Source of the DNA: Anodontia alba
Taxonomy: Eukaryota > Mollusca > Bivalvia > Lucinida > Lucinidae
DNA length: 64,000 nucleotides
Assembly (NCBI GenBank): GCA_964016985.1
Contig: OZ024825.1
Coordinates: 41,617,668-41,681,667, forward strand
Reading direction: 5' to 3'
In this document: piece by piece, positions 31,430 to 42,111 of the stretch
Layout of the letters: every line of letters begins with the position of its first letter
Numbering within the stretch: the stretch's first letter is position 1
The notes under the pieces: generated by a model
Database searches by the model: none
The model's input: only the letters and a program-made list of their open reading frames with translations
What the model was told of the DNA's origin: nothing
Position numbers and translations under genes: made by a program

Positions 31430-32920
31430 GATGCAATCTTGTCAGCAAAATATCTCAAAAAGTATTAAAGCTAGAGCCTTGAAACTTGGTGAATAGACTG
31501 GTAGTGATGAGTAGACAACCTGATTAACTTTTGAAGAAATTTTGAAAAACACTTCTTGAGTTATGGCCCTTTGTAATTTTGGGCATTTTTACCTTGTCAG
31601 CAAAATATCTCAAAAACTGTTAGAGCTAGAGCCTTGAAACTTAATAAATGGATTTGTAGTGATGAGTAGATAACCTGATTAATTTTTCAAGAAATTCTAA
31701 AAAAATACTTCATGAGTTATGGCCCTTTGTAATTTGGGGCATTTTTACATTGTCAGCAAAATATCTCAAAAACTGTTGGAGCTAGAGCCTAGAAACTTTA
31801 TGAATAGACTGGTAATAATGAGTAGACAACCTGTTTAACTTTTGAAGAAATTTTGAAATATACTTCTTGAGTTATGCCCCTTTGTAATTTAGGCAATTTT
31901 ACCTTGTCAGCAAAATATCTCAAAAACTGTTAGAGCCAGAGCCTTGAAACTTAATAAATGGATTTGTAGTGATGAGTAGATGACCTGATTAATTTTTGAA
32001 GAAATTCTAAAAAATACTTCATGAGTTATGGCCCATTGTAATTTTGGGCAATTTTACCTTGTCAGCAAAATATCTCAAAAACCGTTGGAACTAGAGCCTT
32101 GAAATTTGATGAATAGACTGGTAGTGATGAGTAGACAACCTGATTCACTTTTGAAGAAATTTTGAAAAATACTTCTTGAGTTATGGCCCTTTGTAATTTT
32201 GGGCATTTTTTTACCTTGTCAGCAAAATATCTCAAAAACTGTGAGAGCTTGAGCCTTGAAACTTGGTAAATGGATTTGTAGCGATGAGTAGATGGCCTGA
32301 TTAACTTTTGAAGAAATTCTGAAAAATACTTCATGAGTTATGGCCCTTTGTAACTTGGGGCATTTTTACCTTGTCAGCAAAATATCCCAAAAACCAGTGG
32401 AGCTAGGATCTTGAAACTTGATGAATAGACTGGTAGTGATGAGTAGACAACCTGATTAACTTTTGAAGAAATTTTGAAAAATGCTTCTTGAGTTATGACC
32501 CTTTGTGATTTTGGGCATTTTTACCTTGTCAACAAAATATCTCAAAAAGAGCTAGAGCCATGAAATGCGGTGAATGGATTTGTAATGATGAGTAGACAAC
32601 CTGATTTACTTTTGAATAAATTTTGAAAAATACTTACTGAGTTATGGCCCTTTGTTATTTTGGGCATTTTTGTCTTGTCAGCAAAATATCTCAAAAAACT
32701 GTTAGAGCTAGAGACTTGAAACTTGGTGAATTGATTGGTAATGATGAGTAGATGACCTGATTAACCTTTTTGTAAATTCTGAAAAATATTTCGTAAGTCA
32801 TGGCCCTTTGTAAATTTGGGCATGTTTCCCTTGTCAGCAAAATATCTAAAAAACTGTTGAAGCTCGAGCCTTGAAACTTGATGAATAGATTGGTAGCGAT
32901 GAGTAGATGACCTGATTATG
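31430..32920 (+). repeat. ~155-bp tandem array, ~10 copies
   Basis: GTCAGCAAAATATCTCAAAA anchors recur at roughly 31440, 31596, 31752, 31906, 32061, 32218, 32373, 32528, 32677 and 32834; spacing is 149-158 bp. Every unit carries GAGTTATGGCCCTTTGTAA. Alternating units are more alike than neighbours (ATAGACTGGTAGTGATGAGT against ATGGATTTGTAGTGATGAGT), suggesting growth as dimers of about 310 bp. Confidence 0.9.
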
Positions 32921-33879
32921 CCCCCAGTTTCGAATAAAATTGATGGGGCGTATTATTTTGCCTTCATTTGTCCATCCGTTTGTTTGTCCGTTCGTCAAGC
33001 TTTTTTGTGCATGCCATATCTTAAGAACCCTGCATGCTAGGGTTTTGAAATTTTATATTTGGGTTCCCATTGAAAAAATAGCTGACCCGTATTTTTTTTT
33101 TTTTTTTTTTTTTTCTTGTCTAGCATGTTTGTTTAGGGTTGTGCCCCTTTGAAAAAAATCAGAATCAAATCTTGTGAGCAAGATAACTTGAAAAGTATTT
33201 AAGCTGGGTCCTTGAAATTCGATATCGTGAGTGGGAATGATGTGTAAATTACCTGATTATATTTTGAGAGGATTCCATGAAAATATTGATAAAGTTACGG
33301 CCCTTTGCAGTTCTGCGCGTTTTGACCTTATCAGCAAGATGTCTCGAAAAGTACTTAAGCTAGGGTCTTGAAATATTATATGCTAATTGGGGATGATATG
33401 GAGATTACCTGATTAGTTTTTTAGGGAATTCCATGAAAAATTGACGTAGTTATGGCTCATTGTAGTTCTAGGCATTTTGACCGTGTCAGCAAGATATCTC
33501 AAAAAGTATTTAAGCCAGAGCCATGATATTTGGTATACTGATTGGGATTGAGGAGGAGATTCTCTTGATTAAATTTTGAACCAATTAAATGAAATGTTGG
33601 AGTTATGGCCCTTCACATCTGGCCATTTAATGTTGTTGCTTTATTGTGTATAGCATAAGTTTAGAGTCATGTATGCTAATGTTTTGAAATTCCATATTTT
33701 GATTCCTCATGAAAAAATAGGTGACCCGTATATTTTTCTTATCCCAATTATCTCCTATTTTATAATTATTTCCCTTTGATAAAATAACATTGAAATCTCA
33801 TGTATTTGTACTTTTGTTACCGTCATGGGCAAGCAGTGTTGGAGTCAAGCAGTGTTAGAGTCAGGCAGTTGGGGGCATA

Positions 33880-33903
33880 GTGTTTTACAAACACCAGCTC
33901 TAG
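33880..33903 (+). repeat. Helitron-like 3' terminus
   Basis: The hairpin GTGTTTTACAAACAC is followed by CAGCT and then CTAG, with T as the next base. A short hairpin followed within about ten bases by CTRR at an A/T insertion site is the known Helitron 3' signature. A 5' TC terminus was not identified. Confidence 0.55.
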
Positions 33904-34255
33904 TTGTCCTTTATTTAATTTTGCGCTTTGCAAGACGTTCAGCATATCATCACGCATACACGATACACACATGTGGTTATTTGTGTTATGGATATTTTGG
34001 TTGTCAATGCAGCATTGTCACAGGAAGGGTCGAAAATGGGTGGTTACGCATTAGATCTAAATGAATAAAAAAAACAAAACTTACAGCTCTAATGCGTAAC
34101 CATCCACCGGACGAAGGCCGCGATCAGACTACGGCAAATGCGCAGGCTGATTTTGGGCCTGCGCAGTTTACATATGAAATAAAGCTCTTTTCTCCAATCG
34201 AAGTTCATTTGTTTGCTAACTATGACTTCTCACAAGTTGTTGTGAAGAAACAACA
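33904..34255. other. No gene recognised
   Basis: 34083-34160 carries CAAATGCGCAGGCTGATTTTGG, recalling M6. No coding feature. Confidence 0.4.
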
Positions 34256-34380
34256 GCCCAGCTAGCGTTCTGCTTAAATCTATACAGGATCGTTATCGGC
34301 CCGACAGTCGGGATCGCTATCGCCTCGACAGTCGGGCCGATAACGGTCTAACATAGATTTAAGTAGAATGCTAGCAGGGA
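34256..34380. repeat. M7 palindromic MITE, second copy
   Basis: GCTAGCGTTCTGCTTAAATC at left and its complement-like AGTAGAATGCTAGCAGGGA at right. The centre contains an extra CGACAGTCGGG duplication compared with 2442-2552. Confidence 0.75.
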
Positions 34381-34405
34381 AAATGGTATCACGATCAGGA
34401 GGTCA

Positions 34406-34589
34406 TACCGTATTTACCCTAAGTAGTCGGACAGACATGCGGACATACGCCGCTGATCAGGGTCTTCACTGTTTGCCATTCAACCGATAGCTTTTACACG
34501 TCAACTGGTAGCAAAATGGACTTGATGAAATTTTAGGACAAGTATGGGGAGGAGATAAAGTGTCCGAGTACTTAGGTTGCTTACGGTAA
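34406..34589. repeat. M8 MITE
   Basis: TACCGTATTTACCCTAAGTA at left matches the complement of the right end (CTTAGGTTGCTTACGGTA). A partial M3-like GATCAGGGTCTTCACTGTTTGCC block lies inside. Second copy at 62789-63017; a one-end fragment at 34781-34808. Confidence 0.7.
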
Positions 34590-34631
34590 GCTTATATGAT
34601 GTATAGCTATAGGACGTATGCACGTAGATCT

Positions 34632-34664
34632 GGAACCTTTAGATTTAAGTAGAATGCTAACTGG
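34632..34664. repeat. M7 one-arm fragment
   Basis: TAGATTTAAGTAGAATGCTA repeats the right arm of the neighbouring M7 copy. Confidence 0.6.
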
Positions 34665-34850
34665 GCTTATATAAGAACAAATACAAATATACAACGCAAA
34701 CACCGACATTTTGGATTTTGTTTTGTAAAACATAGCCTGAACAACATACATTTCACACTTTCTTACGATTGCCTCCATAATAAATACCCTAAGTATTCGG
34801 ACAGATAGGCTTCAGCAAACAAAGATTTACACCACCAGTACAGTCAACCC

Positions 34851-35187
34851 TTTTTATACCGAAACTCGATACAACGATACAATCGTTATAATAAAAATCT
34901 GACTGACACGAAATCGTCAGTCGAGAGGTGACAGTTAATTAGACATTATGCAAGAACAATCTGTTTAATGCTTCAGCGGGCATATGTTTTGTATATTTGT
35001 TAGAATCGCCTCACTGAGGCGATTCTAACAAATATCCAAAACATCTGTTCAATGAGGAAATAAAAATAAAACAAAGCCTTTCTGGCATATCATTCTGTTC
35101 ATTAAGGGTTCTTTACAACAGCAAATTCATTTTAATGACAACATCTTTGGGAGCAAACGTTGTCATTATAACGAGGGTTCACTATAG
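34851..35187. repeat. pogo/Tigger-like MITE carrying an M1-like palindrome
   Basis: CAGTCAACCC at left and ATAACGAGGGTTCACTATAG at right with TA at the edges. The centre (34999-35030) is the palindrome TTTGTTAGAATCGCCTCACT plus its complement, a diverged form of the M1 core, although the ends belong to a different superfamily. Confidence 0.65.
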
Positions 35188-35309
35188 TAGCTTTATAAAA
35201 CGGAAGTATTAATAGTGATTAGCATTTTAAAAAAATGGTCACGTTAAATTCAATACCGTGATACGTTCTTTCTAACATGATACGTTTTAAAACCTTTAGT
35301 ACAGATGTT

Positions 35310-35605
35310 ACATTGTCACTGCTTTACGTCACACCGGGGCGTCCAACTGAGATTGGCTTACAGTTGGGCAAGGCCTGCTATCCTTGCAGCAGGTAAGGGT
35401 AGAGGGGGAATGTTTTAACTCCTTCTGTTTCTTAACTTTCGTTCATATTTCTCTTTCTCCCCTGTCCCTCTCTTTCATCTCCTCCATCATCTCTCTTCTC
35501 CCTTTCTCTGGGAGACGACACAAAATGACCCACAAGGGCTGACCCCAACACAATAAAAAAAAAAAAAAAACATTAAAAAAAAAAAAAAAAAACATTGTCA
35601 CTGCT
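35310..35605 (+). mobile_element. Poly(A) retroposon (SINE-like) with 14-bp target duplication
   Basis: ACATTGTCACTGCT occurs at 35310-35323 and again at 35592-35605, flanking a 268-bp insert. The insert begins TTACGTCACACCGGGGCGTC, has a pyrimidine-rich middle (35400-35510), and ends GACCCCAACACAATAAAAAA with a long, once-interrupted A tail and an AATAAA signal. These are the marks of LINE-driven retroposition. No tRNA A/B box is evident, so the head may come from another RNA or an mRNA. Confidence 0.8.
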
Positions 35606-36220
35606 CAATGAACATGATGTATCTTGCTTGAGTTGTCTACTACCGTTTCTGGCAGTTTCTGGCAAAGTGAGCCAGCAGACAGAAACCCCTAAAATGTACA
35701 GTATTAGTGGGTGGGATGCTAGGATTACTTTCATTATTAGCGTGCTCATACACAGCTTTCTACTACAAAAATGAATAAACACCAGAAAAGCCCAATATCT
35801 AATCAGTGACCTACAGGATACAGTGATTAGTCTCTCCTCCTTTCGGTCAAATAAGCGTATCGCGCACCCGACTGTAGCGCCCTCTACCGGTGCGCCATTG
35901 TTCAAACAAGCTGAAGACGGACAGAATACTACCCAAAACTATCAAGTTGCATTGTCGGTTTCTTTAGTTGATTCGTATTGTTCTTATTTTCATCGATACG
36001 GTAACTTTAGAATTTTATGGTTGTGTATTAGATTCTTAATTTTGTGATGTTTATTACGATGTATAAGGTTTGTTTTGAAGTTGATTTCATACGGTGTAAA
36101 TCGATAACATTGGTCGCGTAATCTGCTTTGAAAATCATTACCTCTTTGACAGTGTACTCCGTTGTTAATATGGTTAATGGTCATTTTTGGACAAAGAATA
36201 TTCTGTAGGTCACTGATCTA
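35606..36220. other. No gene recognised
   Basis: A 110-codon minus frame (35573-35905) overlaps the poly-A tail and has no motif; not called. Confidence 0.4.
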
Positions 36221-37012
36221 ATGTACAATTTTCAAAACAAACCGCAGTTTCCTTGCAGCAGTGTGTCCCACCCAACATGTTCTCCACTCTGTTCTAAGTT
36301 GTTTTTTCTTAGGAACAATTTAAAAAACTGCTACAAAAAGATAGGTTACAACATGGATATTCGCCAACAAACTGCATCCACGGTTGTTAACCCAATTATG
36401 GTTGTATGATAACTTTGCTTCCCTCTTTAATTACACAACGGCAAGTCGGTCCAGATTGAATAACGGCTTCCTCCTCAATCTGTTTCAGATGGTTGGCGCC
36501 TGACTGTCAATGTCTGTGATCGGACCCATCGTAGTCCTGTCTGTGGTTTTTTTGTGCTCTGGCTTCAGATCGCCACAATCAAGCCCTTTGCACTGTTTCA
36601 GCATAGTGTTTCACAGTGATGTTTCACTGATTGGGTAGAGGACCCCTATGCGGATCGGACATGTTTCATTAGGAAAACATGCCTATTCAAATATATCGAA
36701 AATTTAACCACCAAAAAACTGAAAGTTTTTAGATAAAAATTCTGATATTTTTCATATTTCTACTCAAAACATAGATTATGGGTACTCGTTAGAACCGCCT
36801 CGCCGAGGCGGTTCTAACGAGTACCCACAATCTATGGTTTTGAGCAGAAATCCGAAAAATAATGTTTACCCTTGTAAACCCAAGTTTTACTATATAGAAG
36901 TTGGGTTTAAGCGGGTGAAAATTATATAGGTATGTTTTCGTGATGTTTATTTGGAGCTGCATTAGACTGACGAGGTTTTGTGCGATTAAAGCTGGTTTAA
37001 GCCTCTAGAACC
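36221..37012 (+). pseudogene. LINE C-terminal remnant and 3' region, interrupted by M1
   Basis: The plus-strand frame at 36221-36409 ends RNNLKNCYKKIGYNMD then IRQQTASTVVNPIMVV and stop. It corresponds to the end of the reverse-transcriptase protein whose preceding part is seen at 8377-8832 and whose end is also seen at 10140. Downstream 36410-36666 matches 1705-2220, and 36946-37012 matches about 2240-2275, with an M1 element (36667-36945) between. The copy is 5'-truncated, so no active enzyme. Confidence 0.65.
36667..36945 (+). repeat. M1 MITE inserted in LINE remnant
   Basis: Complete; CATTAGGAAAACATGCC at left, TAGGTATGTTTTCGTGATG at right. The interrupted LINE 3' sequence is continuous at 2200-2275. 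Confidence 0.85.
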
Positions 37013-38928
37013 ATGGATAGGAGAACGTATTTTAAAAGTACAACTTACAAAAGACCCTTAAACTGATTAGATGCAACATCTCAGGATACTTACATTTCCA
37101 ACGCAGTATACTGTGTATACAAGAAAAGATATGACAAACTATATCATATCTGGGGAGTTACTAATGGAAATTGGGAATGTTATGTAGAAATGAATTGAAG
37201 CAAAGGACATGTTTGTGGGAACATAAAAAAGATGTGAACAGAAGAGTTACTATAATTGAAGGTTTGCAAAACATTATGCAGAAGGTATGTTGTAATACTG
37301 TGTAATGGGGCGAACCCTAAATTATGTAATGGGACAAAATATTGAAGCCCTTTAACTTTTATGCCACAGATAGCCTTGCTCTAAGGGTGTATCCTTCTGC
37401 CTTACAAGCCTGTATAACTTTCACTCAAAAATGGGCCAGGTCCCGTGTAACACACTATTTGCTCTCTGTCCGTCAGTGCCGCTATTCCTGTGGCTTACTC
37501 CATCCCAGTCTGTACCCAAGGGCCAATATGGAAACTACATCATCCTAGCCCACATACGGGTTCTGTTACAGTATGTAGAAACCCTACTTGAAAATATATA
37601 TAAAGCTGGACGGACGGGAGCAAGTATATATTTCCCACTAGTTCTAAAGCTAGTCTTAATGCTGGGGAATTTAAAAGAAAATGCATATGAAAACAATTTC
37701 TTAATACAGAGATGAAAAAGGTGACACATTGGCCATATCCTCTAGTACAAACCAGTATTTTGTGAAAAAGAGAACAAAAGACAATAACTGCTTAAGTAAA
37801 CATAGTATTTTTCAGCAAGATAACTCCTTGCGGTACACTGTAATACGTGGTACCATTTTAGAAGTTATTGAGTTCTCTCCCTTTAACAAAAGCAGGCTCA
37901 TGATCGTTGAGTTCAGTTTTCAGATTTTTAACGCTACCAGGCAACTGAGTCACATAGAGGCAGCGCCAGATAAATCTGGATTAGTTTTTCTGGACTTCTG
38001 GATTGGCTTGAAACGGTGCTTAGTTGTAATTCATAACTAGGTCACCTCGCCTAGACATCGTGTCGTCCAGTCTGTGTCTCATGATCGCCAAAAGAACACA
38101 GCTCTTGTACAGAACTAATTTTAAAAAGGTATTGAGAATATAATGTTCTCTGACTTTTCTCAAAATTAAAACTCAATGTCACCAGAAAGTGTTATTACTT
38201 TCAAATATAGAAAATTGAATAAACTATATGTCAACTTTACTTGTTACTATGATTACTTCGAAGAAACAGTATTTTCACTTCAAATGATTTTTCTGAAAAC
38301 TCTGTGTTCTAAAGGAGGTAATTATGATACATTATATTTGATAAAATCCAGACCTTGACAACAACCAATCTTGCTTGCAGAACTTTTATAACTACAATTT
38401 TAATATTGTAATATTGTGGCAAACTGAAAATAGCAATGTGTTGCTTCATAAGTATTTTAAATGTTGGTCAGTGATAATTTGCCATTCCGAGCATGATTTC
38501 TATGTCTGTTCAGGTAAACAGTTATTTGTAAGCACGTTAACAATTACATTTATAAAGTCATTTCTTGTTTCCCGTAAGTTCTCTGTTTAGTTTAACAACC
38601 AGTGTATAATTTTTAAAACATTAATGATGTCGTGAATTACGCAGGTCTGTTCCACGTCTACGCTATATTCATACATGTAAGCTGTGATATGGCTCCCTAG
38701 ACTAGCTACAAATTTCTTCTAGAACTGTTTTTTCACATACAAATACTATTTCAAAAGAAAAAAACAGAGTTATTCACCTTGAATAAAATAGTTCAAAACT
38801 ACCAGCTATAACCAGTGAAGAAATGCGAAATCCGGCTTTTTACTTCACATATCGTGTACAACAAATACTATGCAAGTACTTGATATAATTCTACACTAAT
38901 TGCCGTGCACTCTGTCATAAAAATTGTC

Positions 38929-38930
<2 letters not shown>
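37013..38930. other. No gene recognised; short conserved block at 37919-37982
   Basis: AT-rich, without MITEs of the named families. CAGGCAACTGAGTCACATAG and flanks (37919-37982) recur at 61311-61372. Frames at 37342-37548, 37431-37715 and 37729-38040 (up to 103 codons) show no motif; the last overlaps the conserved block. This is the longest MITE-free stretch in the window. Confidence 0.45.

Positions 38931-38960
<30 letters not shown>
38931..38960 (+). repeat. Poly-T tract
   Basis: About 30 consecutive T. Confidence 0.9.
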
Positions 38961-38965
<5 letters not shown>

Positions 38966-39092
38966 CAATATATATAAAAACAGTTCTTTCAGGAACTATT
39001 TCTTATATCGCAATTTCTGTCAAATACAATATGGGACTTTAATGTTAGTATACGAGAATCGTAACTCCCAAAAAACTGGATTCAAGTACAAT

Positions 39093-39202
39093 TGTTTTTA
39101 AACATGAACATTGCATGTAGAGAATCCCTGGCTGACCTCGCAGGTATTAAATATACCGTACCTCAGACTAGTTACAAAACAATATGTACAGATCAATAAT
39201 GG
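39093..39202 (+). repeat. Dispersed repeat, also at 30493-30601
   Basis: AACATGAACATTGCATGTAG through GATCAATAATGGG, same orientation as the 30.5-kb copy. Confidence 0.7.
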
Positions 39203-39213
39203 GCCCATAAAGT

Positions 39214-39433
39214 GAGCCGCACTGTGAGAAAACGTACCTTCCGACGTGTGCCCAACGAAGACTCAAATCGCCCCTCGCAGTCTGCTCAGTGTCTTCATTG
39301 TTTGCATGAAGAAACTTTGCATCCTTGACTATCTAATATGCGCCCAGTGAAGATTCAGATCAGAATGCGCAGTCTGATCTGAATCTTCGCTGGGAGCACA
39401 TGTCCGAATGTACCTTTTCTCAGGTTGTGGCTA
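39214..39433. repeat. M6 MITE
   Basis: GTGAGAAAACGTACCTTCCG at left is the complement-like partner of CGAATGTACCTTTTCTCAGG at right; the interior matches 13898-14122. Confidence 0.75.
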
Positions 39434-40016
39434 AACTAATGCATAGATGCTACTTTTGTCGTTATTTTTTTAAGATGGCGATATATAATAAATGTCATAA
39501 CCATAGCTGTTTCTTCTGAAAGAATACATCGACTACTGACATATTAACCTGAACCTGGCCTACCACTTCTTAATCATCACTATAGTTTTTTTTTTGTTTT
39601 TTTTTTTTTTTGTTTTTTCTTGACCTCACTGATTTGTTTCGCCTTCGTCATGATATTCACAATATTGAAGGCTTGATTTGCCTATAAAATTTAATGAGCC
39701 GAGGCACAGCATTTCTTACAAGAATGCATATGCGCCCGGCGAATGTTCAGATCAGCCTGCACAGCTGCGCAGTTTGATCAGTTTTGCAGGACACTCTGTA
39801 GGTAGTGAAGGCCCTTCAGGGCAACAGCGAATAGCCTGATTGGCCTGACCTGACGATTGCTACATGCACTCTTGTATGACTATTTATTTACTGTTTCAAC
39901 CGCTAGTTTTTTTTTGTTGTTTTTTTTCTTCTATTTATGGACGTTGACATGATTATTCAATGATAACAGTCTGCACAAGGGTCCTCATAAGAAATTGCTC
40001 TTTTAACCTAAAATAT
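39434..40016. other. No gene recognised
   Basis: Two T-rich runs (39587-39619, 39906-39928) and M6-like phrases (39730-39860: GATCAGCCTGCACAGCTGCG) only. Confidence 0.4.
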
Positions 40017-40374
40017 TTAACCCTTCTCTTGCTGAACACGACATGCCCTGACTTAGCAAACAGTGTAGATCTAGATCAGTTGGCTTCTGAACTGGATCTG
40101 CACTGTTTGTCATTAAATATGTCAAATAATTTGACGTCAAGAACGTCAAGAATGCCATTAAATATGTGAGTTTCTATCACATATTTAATGAGTTTTAAGA
40201 ATGTCATTAAATATGTGAGTCTCTATCATGTATTTAATAATTTGACGTCATTAAATACGCCAAGAATGTCATTAAATATATGAATTTCTATAAAAACCCG
40301 GATCAAGTAATCTGATTGGCTGGAAATTAGAAGTGGGCGTGGCATCTTAATTTATTCAGCAAGACAAGGGTTAA
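40017..40374. repeat. M2 MITE with internal expansion
   Basis: TTAACCCTTCTCTTGCTGAA at left, GACAAGGGTTAA at right. The central palindrome has lost part of one arm (GGCTTCTGAACTGG). About 160 bp of extra sequence, built from repeats of GTCATTAAATATGTGAGT, has expanded inside the element. Confidence 0.85.
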
Positions 40375-41197
40375 GTGAAGATACCCAGAAAATGCCACAG
40401 TCAAGAAGCACCACCTTCCAGAGGCACCAAAAGAAGGAGAGATGGGGAATATACAGCGACAATATATATATATATATATGTATATATTTGGTGTAAAGAG
40501 GTCCAGCGTTTTAGAGAAGTCGTTTGAAGATTATACAATTTTATATATGTATATAGCCCAGGGGCAAGGACCGGGTGTTAAAAAATTGATTGTTACTAAA
40601 ATGGTTTGCTACGTTGATCATACATTGTAACTTTCAACCGTAGGTCTTTTAAATATTTTGGGAAAATGAGTTTTCAAAATTTTCCCATATAAATGTACTA
40701 GGACGCAAATTTGAGTAAATCTTGGGTCATCCTTTAAACAAACTTGGTAAACCTTGAGTACGTGATGCTATATACCAGATTCAGCCTCAAAGCTTTCTTG
40801 GTTCTGGAGAGGGATATTTTTAAATGTTTTACTATATATGGGCATAGCGGCCATCTAATAACGGACCAGGACCATTTTTATAAATTTTCAATTCACCTTT
40901 GGTAGAAGGCTCCACATGAAATTGGAGAAAATTTGCCCAGAGGTTTTAGAGAAAACTTTGTTCAAAGGTGTGGACAGATGACGGACGGATGGACGGACGA
41001 CAAGTGATCACAATGGCACATTAGGGCTTGAGGCCATTTTTGAAACTTTGCTTAGCTGTTTAGAATATAAGGGTTTCTCTCAGGCACCAGAATCGGACAC
41101 CCGGACACGTAGAGTTCTGCCCTGAGGCCATCCAGGTGTCAAAACTTGTAAAGTGAAATACAATGGAATCGTTGTCGTGTGTTGTCATTTCTTGTTA
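40375..41197. repeat. No gene; decayed pearl-like tail with ACGG run
   Basis: 40750-41040 ends in TGACGGACGGATGGACGGAC (40978-41000), resembling the array/microsatellite edge of the pearl-like elements. A short (TA)n lies at 40465-40480. Confidence 0.45.
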
Positions 41198-41410
41198 TTA
41201 ACCCTTTCATCCCTACAGACCAATACAAATACCTCTGCAAACAGATCCTTGACCAATACGTTTGCAAACAGTACATCAGCCGTCTCATCAGGATCTACAC
41301 TGTTTGCCATTGTTATTGATTTTTGACTGAAACCCCTCTTTGCAAAAATGGATATGTCCAAATTCAGAGACGGAAGAGTCCGTTTAAGAAACTAGGAATG
41401 AAAGGGTTAA
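41198..41410. repeat. M3 MITE (diverged)
   Basis: TTAACCCTTTCATCCCTA at left is the near-complement of TAGGAATGAAAGGGTTAA at right. The interior keeps AGCCGTCTCATCAGGATCTA and CACTGTTTGCC, with one arm of the palindrome missing. Confidence 0.8.
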
Positions 41411-41662
41411 AACCTCTTCTGGGGTCCTCGGAGGGTTGTGTTCAACGAATGTGTTTTTCCCTGGTTTCTGAACTGTTTTAGATTCTTATGACACTGAAAG
41501 GAAAAAAAAAAACAAAAAAAAAAACATTAATTTTATTTATTTTATTTTCAAACTCAACAATGTTTCTAAGTTATCCTTCACTATACAAGGTAATTAACTG
41601 TTAATTTAATGGTCGTTTTAGCTTTTCGATGTTACTTCCCTTTGGTTTTGTAGGCACTCTAA

Positions 41663-41866
41663 GTCAACCTTTACCACTCTCTGCAGATGAAAAATCGGTG
41701 ACATTTTTTCTTACTTTTACCGGAAAACAGGGTTTGACATTTCATGCAAATTGTCTCCACTGGAAACAATTTGCATGGAATGTCAAATCCTGTATTCCGG
41801 GAAAAAATAAGAAAAATATTTTAATATGTCGTGTGCTGAAAATTTTACTCAGAGTACTAAGCGTAA
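41663..41866. repeat. M4 MITE
   Basis: GTCAACCTTTACCACTCTCT at left and CTCAGAGTACTAAGCG at right; core GACATTTCATGCAAATTGTC and complement. Confidence 0.85.
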
Positions 41867-42017
41867 ATGTGAATACATTTTGTCATTTCTGGTTAATAGA
41901 AAAAGGAATAATATAATAGAGAAATGAATAATATAATAATGCAACTATTGATGGTATTTATTAAATTTGTTCCTTCACAGACGGAGTTAAGCTTTGTTCG
42001 ATCTAGCAATACTTAAG

Positions 42018-42111
42018 CCAGCGGGCACATGACGTTATACAACTTCGGCTCAACGTCGATGCAACGTCATGACGTTGTGTTGACGTTGTAGTAACGCCAT
42101 GTGCCCGCTGG
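42018..42111. repeat. Short MITE with CCAGCGGGCACATG ends
   Basis: CCAGCGGGCACATGACGTT at left and AACGCCATGTGCCCGCTGG at right form an inverted repeat around repeated ACGTTG/CAACGT motifs. The CAGCGGGCACA end is one I recognise from short elements in many animals. Confidence 0.75.

Larger units (their letters stand above)
31173..33903 (+). mobile_element. pearl/Helitron-like element(s), probably two joined
   Basis: The left end has hairpin ATGCCCCCAACTTC/GAAGTTGGAGGGGCAT (31178-31210), then a GTCC microsatellite (31228-31275), then about ten 155-bp repeats (31430-32920). At about 32917 a second, diverged start (ATGCCCCCAGTTTCG..GATGGGGCGTAT) appears with its own GTCC-like run (32970-32998) and further array units to 33620. 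The right end (33880-33903) looks like a Helitron terminus. Confidence 0.6.
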
